The notes: generated from the sequence alone by a model not told the origin. Counted from the stretch's first letter, positions 1 through 6,438 are shown. The stretch is 8,191 nt of DNA from Acidobacteriota bacterium (GCA_021841795.1 JAKCDN010000126.1:1-8191); one strand, 5' to 3'. A program made the numbers and translations.

Positions 1-699
1 ACCATAGAGAGCAATGCTTACGGCCATGATGTGCGACCAGGGCAGAGCCACCAGCGCAAGGTCGCGCGGTCCCAGAAAAGCTCCGGTAAGCACAGTGGAA
101 GCGCGCGCCCCCAGCAGCGCATTGCTCGACAAAGCCGCGCCTTTGGGGAATCCACTGGTGCCGGATGTGTGAAAGATGGCGATGGTCGCCGCCGGATCGA
201 TGAGCGCGGGTGCAAACACCGTCTGGGTCTCGCCGGCGCGCAGGAATCCGTCGAGTGTCTCCGGCGCTTCGTCGGCCTGGATCCACGTGCGCACATTCAG
301 AGCCTGGCGGTCGCCGATGGTGCGCTCGAAGGCCGCCCGGTCGGTGACCAGAATCTCAGTGCCGCTGTCGGCCAGAATCCGCCGCACCTCGGCGAGCGAA
401 AGCTGCGGATTCAGCGGAACCGCAATGCCTCCGGCGCGAATGATCGCCAGAAACCAGTGAAAGCATCTGCGATCATTGGTGCGGTAGATGGCAACAGTCT
501 GCCCCGGGCGCAGGGCGACGGTCTGCCGCAGGAAGGCATCCATGGCACAGATTTCGGCGTACAGGCCGCTGAGACGAAAGGCGCCGGTGTCGTCCACGGA
601 GACTTCACAGTCTCCCTTGCGCCGGATCAGCTCGTCGATCAGATTTGCCACCGTGACTTTGCGGTCGCGGGCAAGCCGATAACGTAAGGCGATGCTCAT
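1..699 (-). CDS. AMP-dependent acyl-CoA synthetase / fatty-acid ligase (N-terminal part, cut by window edge)
   Basis: This is the 5' part (233 codons, open to the window edge) of an ANL-superfamily adenylating enzyme. Such enzymes activate a carboxylic acid with ATP to an acyl-adenylate and usually pass it to CoA or a carrier protein. The ATP-binding A3 signature TSGTSGFPKG is at residues 178-187. A PWSH segment at 220-223 sits where the family has its PxxH A4 motif. Earlier family features are RPGQTVAIYRTND (about 65-77) and GGIAVPLNPQLS (about 90-101). The start is the ATG at 699, whose ATGA overlaps the stop of the upstream reductase gene. I see no Shine-Dalgarno of its own, so translational coupling is likely. 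Because the C-terminal domain lies outside the window, the substrate cannot be judged and a CoA ligase cannot be told from an acyl-ACP or beta-lactone-forming relative. The family call is secure; the specific role is not. Confidence 0.9.
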   Translation of the reverse strand, partial: MSIALRYRLARDRKVTVANLIDELIRRKGDCEVSVDDTGAFRLSGLYAEICAMDAFLRQTVALRPGQTVAIYRTNDRRCFHWFLAIIRAGGIAVPLNPQLSLAEVRRILADSGTEILVTDRAAFERTIGDRQALNVRTWIQADEAPETLDGFLRAGETQTVFAPALIDPAATIAIFHTSGTSGFPKGAALSSNALLGARASTVLTGAFLGPRDLALVALPWSHIMAVSIALYG

Positions 700-1802
700 G
701 ACGCCGAGACCGGCTTGCGGCCCCATTCGCTGGCCACACAGTAGTTGAAAAGACGATCGAGATAATCGAGAACGGGAGGAGGGGTGACGCCGGCGGGCAT
801 CAAAAGCCGCTCGGCATTGCTGGTGTCGAATTGCATGCGCATCGTGAAGTAGTCCCGGTAGGCGCGCCCATCGCGCAGAACCCGGCGCTTGCGTCCCCAC
901 AGCGAGAGAAACAGAAGCGGCCGCAGCACGGCAAAGAAAAACCCGGGATCGACGTAGCGAGGCTCCGGGCCGTTAAAGTACTGCATGGCGCGATGAGCCA
1001 CCTGGTCGATGGTGGCGCTGCCGTCCGGTCCCGCGCACAGATGCACGGCTGTCCCCATGGCGGCCTTGTCGAAGAGCAGCCTGGTCACGGCCTGGGCAAC
1101 AAAATCCACGGGCACAATGTCCAGCACCGCGTCCGGATAACCGGGTACCGTGCGCCAGAGTCGCCGCGCGTAGATCTTCAGCGGCCAGTACATCATTTTG
1201 AAGCTGGACGTGACGCCGGTGCGGGAATCGCCCACGATAATACTGGGCCGCAGGATCACTCCCGGGAGCGAATCGAGGCGCGACCGTACCAGAGCCTCGG
1301 CTTCGGACTTGGTCTGCTCGTAGGTGTTGCGATAGTTTTGGCCGACGGCCAGCTCGTCCTCGCGCACCAGGCCGGAGCGTTCGCCCGCCACATAGGCGGT
1401 GCCGACATAGGCAAAACTTCGCAGTTGCCGCGATCCGGCGGCAAAATCGAGAATGTGGCGGGTGCCCTCCACATTGATCCGTCGCGCCTCGTCCAGCGAG
1501 TGATCGAAGCGCACGGTGGCCGCTGAGTGAATCACGCGGGTCGTCTCCGCCTGCAGGCGCTGGTACGTTTCCGCAGACAATCCGCACCCGGGCTGGCTGA
1601 CGTCCCCGGAAACTACCTCGACGCGCGACCGTTCCGATGTGGGAACAAAGGAATCCGCGCGCTGACGGCCGGATTGTCCCGCCCGGTCGCGGATTAACAG
1701 CGCCAACCGTGCCCGCGGCTGCCGTTCCAGCAGCTCGCGCACCAGTTGCACGCCCAGAAACCCCGTGGAGCCTGTCACCAGGATAAGTTCTTCGCCGTTC
1801 AT
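696..1802 (-). CDS. Extended SDR, thioester/fatty-acyl reductase-like (NAD-binding 4 / male-sterility type)
   Basis: A 368-residue NAD(P)-dependent extended short-chain dehydrogenase. The N-terminal Rossmann motif TGSTGFLG is at residues 10-17. A GD acidic turn is at 66-67, HSAATVRFD at 92-100, the active-site strand YVGTAYVAG near 132-140 and the catalytic YEQTK (Y161, K165) at 161-165. RPSIIVGDSRTG (185-196) and the long C-terminal part are typical of fatty-acyl-CoA reductases and carrier-protein thioester reductases rather than sugar epimerases. A hydrophobic patch at about 288-302 might touch membrane or lipid. The ATG at 1802 has GGAGG 11 bases upstream (plus-strand 1814-1818). The stop overlaps the start of the acyl ligase by four bases, so both are probably cotranscribed. 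A likely job is reduction of the acyl group activated by the partner, but an oxidoreductase acting on another lipid is possible. Confidence 0.88.
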   Translation of the reverse strand: MNGEELILVTGSTGFLGVQLVRELLERQPRARLALLIRDRAGQSGRQRADSFVPTSERSRVEVVSGDVSQPGCGLSAETYQRLQAETTRVIHSAATVRFDHSLDEARRINVEGTRHILDFAAGSRQLRSFAYVGTAYVAGERSGLVREDELAVGQNYRNTYEQTKSEAEALVRSRLDSLPGVILRPSIIVGDSRTGVTSSFKMMYWPLKIYARRLWRTVPGYPDAVLDIVPVDFVAQAVTRLLFDKAAMGTAVHLCAGPDGSATIDQVAHRAMQYFNGPEPRYVDPGFFFAVLRPLLFLSLWGRKRRVLRDGRAYRDYFTMRMQFDTSNAERLLMPAGVTPPPVLDYLDRLFNYCVASEWGRKPVSAS

Positions 1803-2114
1803 GCTGAAAACGACCTCCGCCTGCGATTCATCGATGCCAGCCGAAGTTGACCTGCGGAAGCCGATGCCCTGGGAAGGTCACGGACCATGGTCGATCAACA
1901 CCGCTCCGATGTACTTGGTGCGCGTTCTCGCCCTCGGTGGAGCGATGTGACCCCTTTCATCTTACTGCAACGAGCAGTGGGCGCGTTGACGCCGGCAGGG
2001 CAGGGAAGATGGACGCGCAGGGAGCCGACGCGGCGGCGCTTGGCGCTGCCTGCCGCAGGCGCTGCAGATGCATTACCCGGCACGATGCGGGAATCGCAGG
2101 AAGTCGTGCCGCCG

Positions 2115-2137
2115 GCGCCGGCTCGGCCTGCCGGCGC
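2115..2137 (-). terminator. GC-rich hairpin, possible relict terminator of the EAL gene
   Basis: The arms GCGCCGGC (2115-2122) and GCCGGCGC (2130-2137) are perfectly complementary over 8 bases around a 7-base loop. The hairpin begins 16 bases past the stop codon of the EAL remnant on the minus strand, where a terminator would be expected. No T-run follows on either strand, so efficient intrinsic termination is doubtful. Confidence 0.35.
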
Positions 2138-2153
2138 TAGCGTGCTGATAGGC

Positions 2154-2282
2154 TCAGGCGCGCAGGATTGGAAGAGCCGGATCGGCTGCCCGCCCCAGCA
2201 AGGTCGCGGTAAACTGGCTCGCCGGCATGGGCTTGCCGAACAGATACCCCTGCACCTCGTCGCAGCGCAGTCCCACCAGCAT
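2154..2282 (-). pseudogene. C-terminal remnant of an EAL-domain (c-di-GMP phosphodiesterase type) protein
   Basis: Reading the minus strand from 2282 to the TGA at 2154-2156 gives 42 residues containing RCDEVQGYLFGKPMPA (residues 6-21). This is the highly conserved end of EAL domains: the G-C-D/N-x-x-Q-G-Y-x-x-x-x-P-M/L-P segment at the last beta/alpha unit. It is followed by a plausible terminal helix (SQFTATLLGRAADP) and a natural stop. An intact EAL domain is about 240 residues and would carry the catalytic EAL, DDFG and EGVE-type motifs upstream. The same frame reaches back only to a stop near 2386, and the preceding residues do not resemble an EAL domain. The fragment therefore begins around the HHHMLVGL stretch, and the rest has been deleted or replaced. 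The ATG at 2282 is simply the first in frame and is not a claimed start. It should be non-functional. Confidence 0.8.
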
Positions 2283-2382
2283 ATGGTGGTGGCGCCGCAC
2301 TCCCCAACCCGTTTGCTCTTGCTCCCGACTCGCGCTTGAGCGTGGAGCATACAGCGCAGAGAAAAATTCCAGCCAATGAGAT

Positions 2383-2398
2383 AACTAATCCTTTAGTT
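2383..2398. promoter_or_regulatory. Candidate BlaI-type operator, site 1
   Basis: AACTAATCCTTTAGTT is a perfect 6+6 inverted repeat (AACTAA / TTAGTT) around a 4-base centre. It lies 67 bases before the repressor start codon. Its ACTA-N6-TAGT layout matches the geometry of known BlaI/MecI operators (TACTA...TAGTA). Autoregulation by the adjacent BlaI-family gene is the natural reading. Binding is inferred, not shown. Confidence 0.55.
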
Positions 2399-2405
2399 GT
2401 TGCGT

Positions 2406-2417
2406 CTATAGGATTAC
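2406..2417. promoter_or_regulatory. Candidate BlaI-type operator, site 2 (inverted, imperfect copy)
   Basis: CTATAGGATTAC is a CTA-N6-TAC version of the CTA-N6-TAG core. Read on the minus strand, 2416-2406 is TAATCCTATAG, which matches 10 of 11 bases of TAATCCTTTAG (2386-2396) in site 1. The core centres are 20 bases apart, about two helical turns, as expected for cooperative dimers on one DNA face. A weak -10-like TAGGAT/TATAGG lies within this site, so occupancy would block the promoter. Confidence 0.45.
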
Positions 2418-2465
2418 AGGAGCGAAGAGCTCACTGAGTGGACCAGAGGAGTCGCCCGGTTTTCC

Positions 2466-2864
2466 ATGCCGCCAAGAAAATCCAATACGCTGACCGAGGC
2501 GGAGCTGAGGTTGATGAAGATTCTTTGGCGGAGGGGCGAGTCTGCGGTGACGGACCTGGTGGCGGCGCTGCCCGAAGACGAGCCGTTGGCGTACAACTCG
2601 GTGCTGACAACGATTCGGATTCTGGAGCAGAAGGGGTATGTGTCGCACCGCCAGGAGGGCCGCGCCTTTGTATACCGTCCGTCGGTGGCCGAAGGCGATG
2701 CCAGCCGGTCAGAGGTGCGGAATGTTCTGAGCCGGTTTTTCGGCAACTCGCGCGAACAACTTGTGTTATCTCTCTTAGGCGATGATGGCATTACGGCGGA
2801 AGAACTGGACCGGCTGAAAGCGGCCATCGAGAGCGCCGCGGCGGACAAAGGGAGCGAGGGCTGA
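2466..2864 (+). CDS. BlaI/MecI/CopY-family transcriptional repressor
   Basis: A 132-residue protein, close to the 120-130 residues usual for the family. It has an N-terminal winged helix (about residues 8-72): LTEAELRLMKILW opens the first helix and AYNSVLTTIRILEQKGYV (42-59) is the DNA-recognition helix and following turn. The wing HRQEGRAFVYRP (61-72) comes next, then the dimerisation part with FFGNSREQLVLSLL (91-104). In BlaI and MecI the repressor dimer blocks transcription until proteolysis removes it after BlaR1/MecR1 signalling. No in-frame start codon lies just upstream, so ATG 2466 is chosen. Its nearest purine-rich site, AGAGGAG (2445-2451), is 14 bases away, which is long. The next gene begins directly after the stop codon, so the two are coupled. 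The inverted repeats at 2383-2417 are probably its own operator. Confidence 0.93.
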   Translation: MPPRKSNTLTEAELRLMKILWRRGESAVTDLVAALPEDEPLAYNSVLTTIRILEQKGYVSHRQEGRAFVYRPSVAEGDASRSEVRNVLSRFFGNSREQLVLSLLGDDGITAEELDRLKAAIESAAADKGSEG

Positions 2865-4475
2865 ATGTTCCTGACTCTGATGGGCGAACCGGGGCATGCA
2901 GCGCTGTTGGCGGCCGCCAATTGGCTTGAAAGTGTTGCCGGCAAGGCGGCGCCGGCGGCGATCTCGGCTGTATGGCAAGGGATGACGCTTGCAGTTGTTC
3001 TGGCCATCAGTCTGAAGCTGGCATCGCGTATTCATATTCATCTTGGGGCGGCGCAGCGTTTCACGGTGTGGCTGGCGGCGTTTGCCGCGGTTGCAGGGCT
3101 GCCTCTTTTTCCTTGGTTCTCTGGCGGTGCGGCGTTTAGCCATGCGGCTCACATGCCGGGCGATGCGACGGCAGGCGCAGCGTGGCAGAGGTTTCCGCAT
3201 TTCCAACTGGACGACCGCTGGGCGCTTGCGATTGTGGGGTTATGGTTCGCCGCCACGCTGGTGCGCGGCGTCAGACTGGGCGTTCATGGGTTGCGGCTGC
3301 GGCGAGTGTGGAGCGCGGCAAAGCCAGTGGAGGCAAACCCACAGCTGGGTGCGCTTCTGGAGGGCGGCTGCAGCGCGGGAGTTCGGCATTACCGGAACGC
3401 GGTGGAACTGTGCACGACAGAGGCACTGGACAGACCGGCGGTAATTGGATTTCTAACGCCACGGATTCTGATTCCCGAGTGGCTCTATGGACAACTAACT
3501 GCCGATGAGCTGAAGCAGGTGGTTCTGCACGAGGCGGAACACCTGCGCCGGGGCGACGACTGGAGCAATCTGCTGCAGAAGCTGGCGCTGGTGCTGTTCC
3601 CGCTGAATCCGGCACTGGCGTGGATCGAGCGGCAACTGTGCCGCGAGCGCGAGATGGCCTGCGATGAAGGTGTGGTGCAGCGTACGCTGGCGCCGTGCGC
3701 CTATGCGGCCTGCCTCACCAGCCTGGCGGAGCGCGGACTGGAGCGGCGGCGCGGGCAGGTGCTGGCGCTGGGAGTGCTCGGGAGCCGCTCGGAGCTTGTA
3801 GGCCGGGTTCTAAGCGTGCTGGCGCGCAAGCAGGCGCTTCATCCCCGGGCTGCGCGTGCCGTGGTGGGCGTGGTGGCGTGCGGACTGCTGTTGACGTCGA
3901 TCGAACTGGTTCGCTGCCCGCAGATTGTGGCGTTTGTTTCCAAAGCGCCACTGCCACAGAGCCTGCCCGCCTCGATGCTGGCGCAGAACGATCGGGGATT
4001 CCGCGTGGTTGAGGCGCGCGCGGCGCTTCCGGCGAACAGCCGCGGAGCCGGCTTCGCGATGGCGCGCAGTATTGGCGATACGGACAGGCAGGCAGCGGCC
4101 GCACCCGGGTATGAGATGGCACGGACCCAGCAAGCGCAGGGGCGCGAGCCTCAGGTGGCTCTAGTCAAGGCCACGATGCAGCCCGCAGAGGCTGCCGGTC
4201 AGCAGGTGATCGTGCTGGCGGCGTGGGAAGAGGTGCAGATCGCACCGCGCGGCGACGGAGTGCAGGCGGACTACGACATGGGCACAGCAGCGCAGCCGCA
4301 GGCGGGCACGACGAACAGCGGGACAAGCGGCAAGAACGCGCCGGCGCAGACGATGCAAATCTCGGTAGCGCGCCTGGTCTTTCTGGTTCCGCAGCCGACA
4401 CACGACAAAGCTTCCAGTTCCACATTGCCTCCAGCTCCCGCGCCTGAGAGCGGATGGCTGGTTCTTCAACTCTAA
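2865..4475 (+). CDS. BlaR1-like M56-family membrane metallopeptidase without recognisable PBP sensor domain
   Basis: A 536-residue membrane protein with likely transmembrane segments near residues 31-50, 66-84, 118-136 and 329-347, the BlaR1/MecR1 layout. The cytoplasmic zinc-protease domain between segments 3 and 4 has HEAEH (222-226) followed by LRRGDDW, then REREMACDE (260-268), the downstream acidic ligand region of M56 enzymes. GRVLSVLARK (313-322) precedes the last segment. After it come about 189 residues, predicted extracytoplasmic, rich in Ala, Gln, Gly and Ser. They lack an obvious SxxK/SxN/KTG penicillin-binding set and are shorter than the roughly 240-residue BlaR1 sensor. Known members cleave or trigger loss of the partner repressor on sensing a signal. 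Here the ligand is unknown and is probably not a beta-lactam. The ATG abuts the TGA of the repressor gene with no gap, with GGAGCGAGGG purines just before. The protease gene follows after 32 bases. Confidence 0.9.
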   Translation: MFLTLMGEPGHAALLAAANWLESVAGKAAPAAISAVWQGMTLAVVLAISLKLASRIHIHLGAAQRFTVWLAAFAAVAGLPLFPWFSGGAAFSHAAHMPGDATAGAAWQRFPHFQLDDRWALAIVGLWFAATLVRGVRLGVHGLRLRRVWSAAKPVEANPQLGALLEGGCSAGVRHYRNAVELCTTEALDRPAVIGFLTPRILIPEWLYGQLTADELKQVVLHEAEHLRRGDDWSNLLQKLALVLFPLNPALAWIERQLCREREMACDEGVVQRTLAPCAYAACLTSLAERGLERRRGQVLALGVLGSRSELVGRVLSVLARKQALHPRAARAVVGVVACGLLLTSIELVRCPQIVAFVSKAPLPQSLPASMLAQNDRGFRVVEARAALPANSRGAGFAMARSIGDTDRQAAAAPGYEMARTQQAQGREPQVALVKATMQPAEAAGQQVIVLAAWEEVQIAPRGDGVQADYDMGTAAQPQAGTTNSGTSGKNAPAQTMQISVARLVFLVPQPTHDKASSSTLPPAPAPESGWLVLQL

Positions 4476-4493
4476 CGAGCAGATTCAACCCCC

Positions 4494-4500
4494 AAGGGAG
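4494..4500 (+). promoter_or_regulatory. Ribosome binding site that sets the HtrA-type protease start
   Basis: AAGGGAG ends 7 bases before the ATG at 4508. This favours 4508 over the in-frame ATG at 4454, which lies inside the metallopeptidase gene and would add 18 residues ahead of the signal sequence. Confidence 0.7.
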
Positions 4501-4507
4501 ATCAATT

Positions 4508-6085
4508 ATGACGACAACAACTAAATCATTAGTAGCAAGAATCAAGCGGCTCGCAGTTCCGGCCGGGATTCTCTCAACGCTTCTTTTCGTCGGCGCATTT
4601 GCGCTGGACTACAGCAAGGCACACGCCGCAGCCGCCGCGGCGGGCCCGATGGACGACGCGAGCGTTTCTTCGCTGGTGGCGCTGGACAATGCGGTGGAAG
4701 CAGTGGCTGCGCGGGTGACTCCGGCGGTGGTGACGGTGGAAGTGACGTCGCGGGTGTCGCCGGATGAGCAGGTGGACGACAACGGCGGCGGACAAGGCCA
4801 AGGGGCAGGCGGCCTGAATCCGCAGGATCTACCACCGGGATTCCAGCAGTTTTTCTTTGGCCGAGGCGGGATGCAAGGGGCGAAACCGCAGCCGCAGATT
4901 GAGCACGGCGTGGGCAGCGGAGTCATTATCTCGCCGGATGGATACATTGTGACCAACGACCACGTGGTCGATGGCGCGACGGAGATGCGGGTCACGCTGA
5001 ACGACCGGCGGGTGTTCCCAGCCAAGCTGGTGGGTGTGGACAAGCTGAACGATCTGGCGGTGATCAGGATCGAAGCGAAGAATCTGTCGAGCGTTCCGTG
5101 GGGCGACTCGGCGAAGCTGCATCCGGGGCAGACGGTGCTGGCCTTTGGCAGCCCGTTCGGATACTTCCAGTTTTCGGTGACGCGCGGCATTATCAGCGCG
5201 CTGAACCGGCCAAATCCGTACACGGACAATCCGCGGAAACCAGGCGCGTTCATCCAGACGGATGCGGCCATCAATCCAGGCAACTCTGGAGGGCCTCTGG
5301 TGGATGCGCACGGCGAACTGATTGGAATTGACACCTTCATCATCACCAATAGCGGGCAGTTTGCAGGGGCGGGCTTTGCTATTCCGTCGGAGATTGCCAG
5401 GGCCTCAGTCGAACAGATCATCAGGACCGGAACGGTGCATCACGGCTATCTTGGGCTGAGCATGAACGACGTAACACCCGACAACGCGCAGTTCTTTAAT
5501 CTGCCAGACGCGACGGGAGCCATCGTCAGTCAGGTTACGCCGGACTCTCCGGCCAGCAGCGGCGGACTGAAGAATGGCGATGTATTACGGGAACTGAACG
5601 GCAAAAAGATTGTGGACGGGAGCGCGCTGCAGGTTGCGGTGAGCGAAACTGCGCCGGGAACCCACATCGATCTGGGAATTTTGCGTGATGGAAAGCCCGA
5701 AACTCTACACCTAGTTGTAGGTGAGTTTCACAAGCAGGCGACCGAAGAGGCCGTGAACGACGGATCGGGCTCGCAGCACGGCCGCCTGGGGCTAACGGTT
5801 GCCGACCTTTCACAGGACGTGCGGCAGCAACTTCATGTGCCGGACGAGGTGAAGGGCGCGGCGATCGCACAGGTGCGGCCCGGAAGCGCAGCTGACGACG
5901 CCGGACTGGCCCCCGGAGAGGTGATTCTCGAGGTGAATCGCCACCCGGTGACGGATGCAGACAACTTTGTGAGCCAAGTTCACTCCGTGCCGCAGGGGAA
6001 GGACATTCTGCTGCTGGTGTGGGCGAACGGCGGTGCGAGCTACCGCGTGGTGCATCCGGCGGAGAACCCGGAGAGCGGCATGTAG
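4508..6085 (+). CDS. HtrA/DegQ-type (Do family) periplasmic serine endopeptidase with two PDZ domains
   Basis: A 525-residue S1C protease that degrades or chaperones misfolded envelope proteins. The N-terminus has basic residues, a hydrophobic segment (about 16-33) and AHA (38-40), which suits a Sec signal or membrane anchor. The trypsin-like domain has the full triad: H152 in TNDHVVDG, D182 in LNDLAVIRI and S260 in NPGNSGGPL. A flexible Gly/Gln-rich loop with FQQFFFGRGG (about 86-130) matches the DegP/DegQ LA-loop region. PDZ1 covers about 311-405 (HGYLGLSM to VVGE) and PDZ2 about 424-515 (HGRLGLTV onward), each with its carboxylate-binding GLG motif. Length and layout match DegQ/DegP. It is the third gene of the BlaI-M56 operon, 32 bases behind the M56 gene, so it is a likely regulatory output of that pair. 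Start 4508 is chosen from the ribosome binding site. DegP, DegQ and MucD cannot be told apart from sequence alone. Confidence 0.95.
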   Translation: MTTTTKSLVARIKRLAVPAGILSTLLFVGAFALDYSKAHAAAAAAGPMDDASVSSLVALDNAVEAVAARVTPAVVTVEVTSRVSPDEQVDDNGGGQGQGAGGLNPQDLPPGFQQFFFGRGGMQGAKPQPQIEHGVGSGVIISPDGYIVTNDHVVDGATEMRVTLNDRRVFPAKLVGVDKLNDLAVIRIEAKNLSSVPWGDSAKLHPGQTVLAFGSPFGYFQFSVTRGIISALNRPNPYTDNPRKPGAFIQTDAAINPGNSGGPLVDAHGELIGIDTFIITNSGQFAGAGFAIPSEIARASVEQIIRTGTVHHGYLGLSMNDVTPDNAQFFNLPDATGAIVSQVTPDSPASSGGLKNGDVLRELNGKKIVDGSALQVAVSETAPGTHIDLGILRDGKPETLHLVVGEFHKQATEEAVNDGSGSQHGRLGLTVADLSQDVRQQLHVPDEVKGAAIAQVRPGSAADDAGLAPGEVILEVNRHPVTDADNFVSQVHSVPQGKDILLLVWANGGASYRVVHPAENPESGM

Positions 6086-6104
6086 GTGGGTAGCGGAGAG
6101 AACG

Positions 6105-6128
6105 GGGCAGGCGCAGTTGAGCCTGCCC
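6105..6128 (+). terminator. Hairpin just after the HtrA-type gene, possible terminator
   Basis: GGGCAGGC (6105-6112) and GCCTGCCC (6121-6128) form a perfect 8-base stem with an 8-base loop, 19 bases after the stop codon. Position and stability suit the end of the BlaI-M56-HtrA transcript. No T-run follows the stem, so it may act as a 3' end-protecting hairpin or a weak terminator. Confidence 0.5.
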
Positions 6129-6296
6129 GAGCAAGTTAGCTGACATCTTGCAGCTTTTGCCTGCCGCGGAACCACGGGCGGAAGACGCCGGACGCGGTGG
6201 GACGGTGAATCCGGTGGCTGCAAGAGGGGCTGGAAAGACAGGCGGGAGGACGCCGAAGAGGTTGCCCGGGAAGCTCACGGCGACTCGGGTAACTTG

Positions 6297-6338
6297 GGCG
6301 CCCAACTCAGAGTCGGGGGGACGAAAGAGTTGGGCGCC
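6297..6338. repeat. 12-base perfect inverted repeat with nested palindrome, possible bidirectional terminator
   Basis: GGCGCCCAACTC (6297-6308) pairs perfectly with GAGTTGGGCGCC (6327-6338) around an 18-base loop. The left arm overlaps a self-complementary TTGGGCGCCCAA (6294-6305), and TTGGGCGCC recurs at 6330-6338, so two alternative folds are possible. It sits between convergent genes, about 100 bases past the recA stop, which fits a shared terminator. Neither strand has a clear T-tract after it. Confidence 0.55.
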
Positions 6339-6438
6339 GCGTCATGATTGTCGTGAGACGAAGGCTGCCGGTATACCGAGCAGCGATTGAGCGGGCCGGC
6401 CACCGATTGAGAGCGACAGGCGAAGCAAGCTCCGCAGG

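Larger units (their letters stand above)
1803..2465. other. Long intergenic region with gene remnant, hairpin and operator
   Basis: This stretch separates two divergent operons and has no intact gene that I can defend. Its right half holds the C-terminal remnant of an EAL-domain gene (2154-2282, minus), a hairpin beyond that gene's stop (2115-2137) and paired operator-like repeats (2383-2417). The left part (1803-2110) is GC-rich. Its open frames on both strands have the composition of chance reading frames, with no family motif. It presumably carries the promoter of the reductase/ligase operon, but I could not place convincing -35/-10 elements. A short inverted repeat, ACTGC-N5-GCAGT, is at 1964-1978. 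Confidence 0.6.
6086..6438. other. Convergent intergenic region between the protease gene and recA
   Basis: I see no gene here. The short open frames on both strands lack any family motif. The region contains two clear inverted repeats (6105-6128 and 6297-6338) that may end transcription from both sides, and a direct repeat CGATTGAG at 6384-6391 and 6404-6411. No T-rich tail follows any stem, so termination could instead be Rho-dependent. Confidence 0.6.

Noticed and set aside
31..687. A 218-codon open frame on the plus strand
   Set aside because: It lies opposite the acyl ligase gene, whose minus-strand frame shows a clear adenylation motif. The plus-strand translation has no family motif and is a GC-rich antisense shadow.
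831..1526. A 231-codon open frame on the plus strand
   Set aside because: Antisense to the SDR gene, which has its Rossmann and YxxxK motifs on the minus strand; no motif of its own.
2111..2122. Palindrome GCCGGCGCCGGC
   Set aside because: Short self-complementary G/C strings are expected often in DNA of this composition. It is better explained as part of the 2115-2137 hairpin.
1887..2350. Overlapping 150-codon open frames on both strands in the intergenic region
   Set aside because: Low-complexity Arg/Ala/Pro-rich translations. The only recognisable protein here is the EAL remnant, which is in a different frame from both.
4454..4507. An in-frame upstream ATG that would extend the HtrA-type protease by 18 residues
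   Set aside because: It lies inside the metallopeptidase gene, lacks a ribosome site and would place polar residues before the signal sequence. ATG 4508 has AAGGGAG at good spacing.
4609..5421. A 270-codon open frame on the minus strand
   Set aside because: Antisense to the HtrA-type protease, whose catalytic triad and PDZ domains are on the plus strand. Composition is Pro/Ser/Arg-rich as expected for a shadow frame.
5535..6305. A 256-codon open frame on the minus strand that extends into the intergenic region
   Set aside because: Mostly opposite the PDZ domains of the protease gene; Pro/Arg/Ser-rich translation without motifs and no convincing ribosome site.
6384..6411. Direct repeat CGATTGAG with a 20-base period
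   Set aside because: Only two short copies; no array, no CRISPR-like structure and no attachment-site context.
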